This document shows, one piece after another, positions 45,278 to 50,402 of a stretch of 50,402 nt of DNA (its first letter is position 1; each line of letters opens with the position of its first letter). The notes beneath the pieces were generated by a model. The model was not told where the DNA came from. It did no database searches and saw only the letters and a program-made list of their open reading frames with translations. The DNA lies in the NCBI GenBank assembly GCA_009838635.1, contig VXRE01000035.1:1065-51466 (forward strand), in the 5' to 3' direction. Made by a program: the position numbers and the translations under genes. This stretch comes from Acidimicrobiia bacterium. GTDB lineage: Bacteria; Actinomycetota; Acidimicrobiia; Spongiisociales; Spongiisociaceae.

Positions 45278-46042
45278 GTGGCCGACCGCACGCCGGCCTG
45301 GGCCGCCGATGAGATCATGACCGTGGTGGCGTCGCGCCTCCTACGGGACGGGATGTCATGCTTCGTGGGCATCGGTATCCCCAGCACGGTCGCCAATCTG
45401 GCCCGCAACACCCACGCGCCGAACTTGTTCCTCATCTATGAAGCAGGGCCCCTCGGCGCCAAGCCCTACCGCTTGCCGCTGTCGATCGGCGACGGCGAGT
45501 TGGCGGAGACCGCCGACGCGGTTGTCTCGGTGCCCGAGGTCTTCAACTACTGGCTGCAATGCGGACACATCGATGTCGGCTACCTGTCCGCCGCCCAAAT
45601 CGATCGGTTCGGCAACCTGAACACCACCGTGATCGGCCCGGACTATCACGATCCGAAGGTTCGCCTACCCGGAGCGGGAGGCGCTCCCGAGATCGCCGCC
45701 CACTGCCATGAGGTGACGGTGATCATGCGCCACACCAGGCGGGCCTTCGTGCCCCGGGTCGACTTCGTCACCTCGGTTGGCCTGGGTCCGGCGCCCGACA
45801 CCAGGTCCCGACTCGGCTTCCGGGGGGCAGGGCCTGTCAACGTCATCACCGACCTGGGGATACTGAGGCCGGATCCGCAGGACAACGAGCTGACCCTGGT
45901 GGCGGTGCATCCGGGTGTGGACACGCAAGATGTCCAGGATAAGACCCAGTGGCCGCTCAGGGTGGCATCGCCCCTCGACGTGACGGATGCCCCGACCAGC
46001 GAGGAGTTGGCGGCGCTCCGGGACCTCAAGAGCCGTACCTAG
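45278..46042 (+). CDS. CoA-transferase subunit B (GctB-like)
   Basis: GIGIPSTVANLARNTHAPNLFLIYEAGPLGAKP; GTG start. Confidence 0.88.
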   Translation: MADRTPAWAADEIMTVVASRLLRDGMSCFVGIGIPSTVANLARNTHAPNLFLIYEAGPLGAKPYRLPLSIGDGELAETADAVVSVPEVFNYWLQCGHIDVGYLSAAQIDRFGNLNTTVIGPDYHDPKVRLPGAGGAPEIAAHCHEVTVIMRHTRRAFVPRVDFVTSVGLGPAPDTRSRLGFRGAGPVNVITDLGILRPDPQDNELTLVAVHPGVDTQDVQDKTQWPLRVASPLDVTDAPTSEELAALRDLKSRT

Positions 46043-46046
46043 GCCT

Positions 46047-46242
46047 GATTATTCATGTTCCCAGGACACCGACGCGGATCAGGCCACTTCAACCGCGTCA
46101 CTTCGCGACGCGGCGGCCTTCACCCGCCGGTTGGCTTTACGCCCGGCTGGAAGATGGGGCTGTCAAATGGCTATGACCTCCAGTTCAGGAGTACGAAGCA
46201 CCCATTCCGATCACCCGCACAAACCCCCATCCATGAATTATC
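46047..46242. mobile_element. Short TIR-bounded element, about 196 bp
   Basis: gattattcatg ... catgaattatc are 10/11 inverted termini; no intact ORF; internal ccgcgtc/gacgcgg hairpin. Confidence 0.45.
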
Positions 46243-46246
46243 GGGG

Positions 46247-46321
46247 CTAGTGGTCGGTCTGTGGAATGGCGGCGTGGGATGAACGCCAGAGCACGCCTGG
46301 TTGTCTCGCAGACGGACCACT
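46247..46321. mobile_element. MITE-like element, about 75 bp (copy 2, internal deletion)
   Basis: First 35 bp match the reverse complement of copy 1 at 31/35; last ~38 bp also match with few changes; middle absent. Confidence 0.75.
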
Positions 46322-46331
46322 GAGAGAAGGC

Positions 46332-47474
46332 ATGGCCGGCCGCACCTGCGATGTCCTCGTGATCGGCGGGGGAGTGACGGGTTGCGCGACGGCCTGGAAT
46401 CTGGCGGGGCTCGGCGCCGAGGTGGTGCTGCTGGAGCAGTTCGACCTCAATACCCAGGCGTCGGGGAGGAACGCAGGCAGCCTCCACGGCCAGATCCAGC
46501 ACTCCTCGTTCCTCGAGTTCGGTGAGGAATGGGCCCGCGGCTTCCTGCCGGCCCTTCGATTCCTGGCCGACTCCCTGGAGATGTGGAGGGATCTGAGCGA
46601 TGTGCTGGACACCGACCTGGAGGTCTCGCTCAACGGGGGCCTCCTCATAGCCGAGACCTCCGAGCAGATGGGGGACATAGAGCGGAAGGTCGCCATCGAG
46701 CGGTCCGCCGGCGTGGAGTCCGACCTCCTCGGGCCTGCAGACCTCCAGCGGATCGCTCCCTACGTGTCCGAGTCGATGGTGGGCGCCCAGCTCACCCGGG
46801 TGGAGGGGAAGGTCAACTCGATGCTGGCGGCGCCCGCATTCGCCCGCGCCGCCGTGTCCAGGGGAGCGGTCATCCGGACCGGCGCCGAGGTGATCGGGCT
46901 GGAGTGGCATGACGGCACCTTCACTGCCTCCACGCCCGTCGGTCAGGTGAGTGCCGGCCGGGTGGTGCTGGTCACGGGCAACGACCTCAACCGGTTCGCC
47001 TCGATGTGGGGTGGCGACCTGGCCATCTCCGACGATCCGGCCCAGGTCGGCGCGACCGAACCCCTGGCTCCGATGGTCCACCACCTGGTCTACTTCGCGG
47101 GCGGCCAGTTGACCTTCAAGCAGGCCAAAGCCGGGACTTTGCTGATCGGCGGCGGCTGGTCATCGGACCTCGACCCCGTGACCGGTCACAACAGGGTCAA
47201 TCCCCGCAACCTGGTCGCCAACATGAAGGTGGCGCTGCGGGTCGTGCCGTCGCTGGCCGGAGTTCGCCTGATACGTACCTGGCCCGGACGCGGCCTGGCC
47301 ACCCCGGACCTGTCCCCGATCATCGGGAACGTCGGCCCGCCCGGCCTCGTGGTCGGCGTCTATCCCCACATGGGCCTGACGGCGGGCCCGCTCATGGGCC
47401 GCGTGCTGGCCCAGTTGGCGCTGGACCGCACTCCCGAGGTCGACCTGACCCCCTTCGCCCCCGACCGCTTCTGA
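46332..47474 (+). CDS. FAD-dependent oxidoreductase (DadA/glycine oxidase-like)
   Basis: DVLVIGGGVTGCATAWNLAGLGAEVVLLEQ, SGRNAGSLHGQ, TWPGRGLATPDLSPIIG. Confidence 0.9.
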   Translation: MAGRTCDVLVIGGGVTGCATAWNLAGLGAEVVLLEQFDLNTQASGRNAGSLHGQIQHSSFLEFGEEWARGFLPALRFLADSLEMWRDLSDVLDTDLEVSLNGGLLIAETSEQMGDIERKVAIERSAGVESDLLGPADLQRIAPYVSESMVGAQLTRVEGKVNSMLAAPAFARAAVSRGAVIRTGAEVIGLEWHDGTFTASTPVGQVSAGRVVLVTGNDLNRFASMWGGDLAISDDPAQVGATEPLAPMVHHLVYFAGGQLTFKQAKAGTLLIGGGWSSDLDPVTGHNRVNPRNLVANMKVALRVVPSLAGVRLIRTWPGRGLATPDLSPIIGNVGPPGLVVGVYPHMGLTAGPLMGRVLAQLALDRTPEVDLTPFAPDRF

Positions 47475-47566
47475 CGTCGATCGCCTGGGGTTCCCGGTGC
47501 GGACTCCGTCAGGGCCGGATGCGGGTACTGGGAGTCATGATCGGTGTGGAGCGGTAGTGTGTCCCC

Positions 47567-48244
47567 GTGCTCGGAACTGTCTGCGTGGTCAACCCGAACA
47601 GCTCGGAGAACATCTCCGTGCAGATCGAGGATGCCATGAGTGCCCTCGCTCACGACATGGGAGTCGAGGTTGAGGTGGTCACCTGCCGCGGCGGTCCCGC
47701 GGCCATCGAGTCGGATGAGGACGTGGCCGCCCCCGGCGGCCCCAATGTTGAGACCGCTCTGGGCCAACCCCCCGCTGCCAACGGAGTGGCGTGCTTCTCG
47801 GATCCGGGGGTCGCCGAGTTGAGGAACGCGCTGGAGGCGCCGGTGTTCGGAATCGCCGAGTCGGCTGTTCTCGCCGCCATGTCTCGAGGACGTAGGGTCG
47901 GAATCATCTCCGCCCTCGACATCGCCATACCGCGCCACTACCGCTATTGGGACCGCATCGGCGTGTCGGCGCGGATCGTGGCCGACATCGCCACGGGCAG
48001 GGGAGTGCTGGATCTCGAGAGCGAGGATGCGTACCAGGACGTGCTCGTAACGGGGCGGAAGCTGGCAGAAGCCGGCGCGGAGGCTGTGGTGCTGGGCTGC
48101 ACGGGTATGACCCACCTCCGCACCCGGCTCCAGAGCGACCTCGGGATGCCGGTCATCGAGCCATGCCTGGCGGCGCTCACCCTCGCCGCCTCAGCCCTCC
48201 GGGATGCATCTCCGGAAACCGGAACGGATTCGCCTCTCAGCTAG
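47567..48244 (+). CDS. Asp/Glu/hydantoin racemase-family protein
   Basis: VNPNSSENIS, GVACFSDPGVAELRNALEAPVFGIAESA, VLGCTGM two-Cys pattern; GTG start. Confidence 0.87.
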   Translation: MLGTVCVVNPNSSENISVQIEDAMSALAHDMGVEVEVVTCRGGPAAIESDEDVAAPGGPNVETALGQPPAANGVACFSDPGVAELRNALEAPVFGIAESAVLAAMSRGRRVGIISALDIAIPRHYRYWDRIGVSARIVADIATGRGVLDLESEDAYQDVLVTGRKLAEAGAEAVVLGCTGMTHLRTRLQSDLGMPVIEPCLAALTLAASALRDASPETGTDSPLS

Positions 48245-48393
48245 AAGCAAGGCCGGCAGCCCACCTTCCCAACACCCCGGCCGCTCCAGCGCACCTCTGA
48301 CCGAGCATTCGGCACCCCTTGCCGCGTCTCCGCACCGCTCGACCGGCTTCGGGGGTCGTCCAGCCCTGACCGGTGTGCCCTTCTTCGGCGAAA

Positions 48394-48427
48394 TAATTAG
48401 TAAAGTAACTTGACAAACTAACTAGGG
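48394..48427 (+). promoter_or_regulatory. AT-rich promoter/operator region upstream of ROK gene
   Basis: attagtaaagtaacttgacaaactaactag: imperfect inverted TTAGT..ACTAA and TTGACA-like hexamer. Confidence 0.4.
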
Positions 48428-48615
48428 GAGGGGGACAATGCTGCTCGAGTCGGCGAGATCCACCCGGTCGCCAGGCCGCACGGATTGCCGTCAACGGATC
48501 ACGGGGATGGGATGACGTCCGGCACCTGCGTCTACTGGTGTGAATCGGGCTTCCGGGACAGACGGTCACCGGCGCGGCGTGACGCCCACCTCCAACACCG
48601 CGAAGAGCGCCGGAC

Positions 48616-49806
48616 ATGATCGACGGGTCCGGCTCCTGGGCACTTCGCCTCCGCAACGGTCAGGCGGTCTTCGACGAGTTCATGGAGGCTGCGCCGTTCC
48701 CGATCTCACGCGCCACTCTTGCCCGCCGGACCGGCTTGTCGAAGCCGACCGTGTCCGCCCTGGTTTCCGACCTCGAGGACGCCGGCGTGGTGAGCCTCAT
48801 CCCTCCCGAGGCTTCCCAAGGCCGGATCGGGCGCCCGGCTGCGCCCTACGCGCTGGTTCCGGACGCCGCGGTGGTGGTGGGAGTGGACATGGGGGCCACC
48901 AAGGTGATCGTGGGTGTCGCAGACCTCCTCGGGCGGGTACTGGCGGAGGACCGTATCGAGACCGCATCACATGCGAGAGCCGCGGTGGACACTGTCGTGG
49001 GGTCTACGACCCGGCTGCTCGCGGGCCTCGGCAAGGGCCACCTCCTGGAGTCCGGGTGTGTAGGCGTGCCCGGCGTGTACCGGCCGCGGCCGGACAGGGT
49101 GGAGATGTCCCCCAACCTCGCAGGATTCTCCGATCTCCCGATCCGTGCGGAACTCTCCGAGCGCCTCGGCGTGCCGGTAACGATCGAGAACGACGTGAAC
49201 CTGGCGGCGGTGGCTGAGGCTGAGGCGATGGACGACCGTGGTGGGCTCGACTTCGTCGCCATCTCGGTCGGCACCGGAATAGGCGCCGGTCTGGTGATGG
49301 ACGGGAGGCTGTACCGGGGAGGACACGGCGCCGCCGGAGAACTCGGGTCGATCGACATCTCGGGCGTGACCGACAACCGGGCGGGACGCCAGACGCTGGA
49401 GGATCTGGCCTCCGCTCCGGCTATCCGTAGGCGGTTCCGCCATGCAATAGACACCGGCCTTACCTCCCGCCTCGAGCGCGATGCCGAGGTCTCGGAGATC
49501 CTCCTCGCGGCGTCCTCGGATGACGAAGCCGCGTCCGAGGCCCTCGGCATCGCCGCCGAGGCGATGGCATCGGCGGTGGCCTGGCTCTGCTGGTTCAGCG
49601 ATCCGGCCCGGATCGTCTTCGGGGGAGGGGTGGGATCCAATCCCATATTCGTCGATGCCGTGCGCTCCAGACTGGGGGGTTACCTGGACGAGACGCCTGA
49701 ACTGGTCGCTTCGGCACTGGGGAGCCGGGCTGCCTTCATGGGAGCGATCTCAACCGCTCGGGCCTCGGTGAGGACCACGTTCGTACGGGGCCGGTTGGGC
49801 CGATGA
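48616..49806 (+). CDS. ROK-family transcriptional regulator
   Basis: N-terminal HTH (SRATLARRTGLSKPTVSALVSDLEDAGVV), ROK core VGVDMGATKVIVGVADLLG, IENDVNLAAVAEAEA, GTGIGAGLVMDGRLYRGGHGAAGELG. Confidence 0.92.
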   Translation: MIDGSGSWALRLRNGQAVFDEFMEAAPFPISRATLARRTGLSKPTVSALVSDLEDAGVVSLIPPEASQGRIGRPAAPYALVPDAAVVVGVDMGATKVIVGVADLLGRVLAEDRIETASHARAAVDTVVGSTTRLLAGLGKGHLLESGCVGVPGVYRPRPDRVEMSPNLAGFSDLPIRAELSERLGVPVTIENDVNLAAVAEAEAMDDRGGLDFVAISVGTGIGAGLVMDGRLYRGGHGAAGELGSIDISGVTDNRAGRQTLEDLASAPAIRRRFRHAIDTGLTSRLERDAEVSEILLAASSDDEAASEALGIAAEAMASAVAWLCWFSDPARIVFGGGVGSNPIFVDAVRSRLGGYLDETPELVASALGSRAAFMGAISTARASVRTTFVRGRLGR

Positions 49807-50402
49807 AGGCGAGCCTGAGGTCACCGGCCGACGAGATCGCAGCCGCGGTCAACGAGGAGGAACTGGTCGGACTGGTTCTGGAGGCGGTGAGGATCCCGAG
49901 CATCACTCCGCACGAGAAGGCCTTCGCCGAATGGGTCGGGAGCCGGATGGAGGAGGGGTCCTGGGACCGGGTGCGTCTTGTAGAGGCGGAACCGGGACGG
50001 CCCAACGTCTACGCGGAGACCGGCCGGGCACGAGGACGTTCCCTGGTACTGGCCGGGCATCTCGACACGGTGCACGCCGACGACTGGGTGCGGGAGTGGG
50101 GCGGGACCGACCGTTCCGACCCATTCACCGGACGCATTGTCGACGGCGAGATATGGGCCCGAGGCGTCACCGACCAGAAAGCGGGAGTCTGCTCGATCAT
50201 CGAGGCGGTTAGAGCAGTAAACCGGGCCGGATACCGCCTGGCCGGCCGCCTCACCGGCTTGCTCGTGTGCGATGAGGAGTCCGGTCAGCCCGGCACAGGG
50301 CTCTCCGTAGGAATGCAGGCAGCTGTGTCGCATCTCTTCGACGGTCCCGATGAGGCACCTGACTTCGCCATCTACACCGAGCCGACCACCGGGGCGATCT
50401 AC
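49803..50402 (+). CDS. M20-family peptidase/deacylase, 3' truncated by window end
   Basis: ATG 49803 overlaps ROK stop; LVLAGHLDTVHADDW, IWARGVTDQKAGVCSIIEA, DEESGQPGTG; open to the last base. Confidence 0.88.
   Translation, partial: MKASLRSPADEIAAAVNEEELVGLVLEAVRIPSITPHEKAFAEWVGSRMEEGSWDRVRLVEAEPGRPNVYAETGRARGRSLVLAGHLDTVHADDWVREWGGTDRSDPFTGRIVDGEIWARGVTDQKAGVCSIIEAVRAVNRAGYRLAGRLTGLLVCDEESGQPGTGLSVGMQAAVSHLFDGPDEAPDFAIYTEPTTGAIY

Overview
High-GC, probably actinobacterial, 50.4 kb chromosomal window with about 47 supported CDSs and no rRNA, tRNA or CRISPR seen. Layout: (1) a MacAB-like export system (HlyD-type adaptor running off the left edge, ATPase, FtsX-like permease); (2) a NitT/TauT-type ABC importer on the minus strand whose substrate-binding lipoprotein carries a long Ala-rich stalk; (3) a large uncharacterised N-heterocycle/amide-metabolism locus (~13.9-27.1 kb): deaminase, hydantoinase-like cyclic amidohydrolase, N-carbamoylsarcosine-amidase-like isochorismatase, DUF1185, enamidase-like amidohydrolase and DUF1989, followed by a fully overlapping six-gene operon; (4) a visibly less GC-rich islet (~27.1-35.4 kb) with a Pot-like ABC importer, ADH, M20 peptidase and LLM oxidoreductase; (5) a second NitT/TauT/NMT1-type importer operon with a nitrilase and a TRZ/ATZ amidohydrolase; (6) HDAC-like amidohydrolase, PPK2, GctAB-like CoA transferase, DadA-like oxidase, hydantoin-racemase-like protein, ROK regulator and a partial M20 peptidase. 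The best candidate for something undescribed is the first gene of the six-gene operon (20151-21185). It carries PCTKYKPYSTSREH, an exact match to the PCX3KPYX2SX2H signature I recall for the archaeosine synthase (ArcS) catalytic domain, with no tRNA-guanine transglycosylase parts, and is translationally coupled to aldolase, aminotransferase, amidohydrolase, FAD-oxidoreductase and methyltransferase genes. I also found a two-copy MITE-like family (19954-20120 and 46247-46321, the second an internal-deletion derivative of the first), a further TIR-bounded element beside it, and several intercistronic hairpins. All assignments come from reading the sequence; no database search was run.
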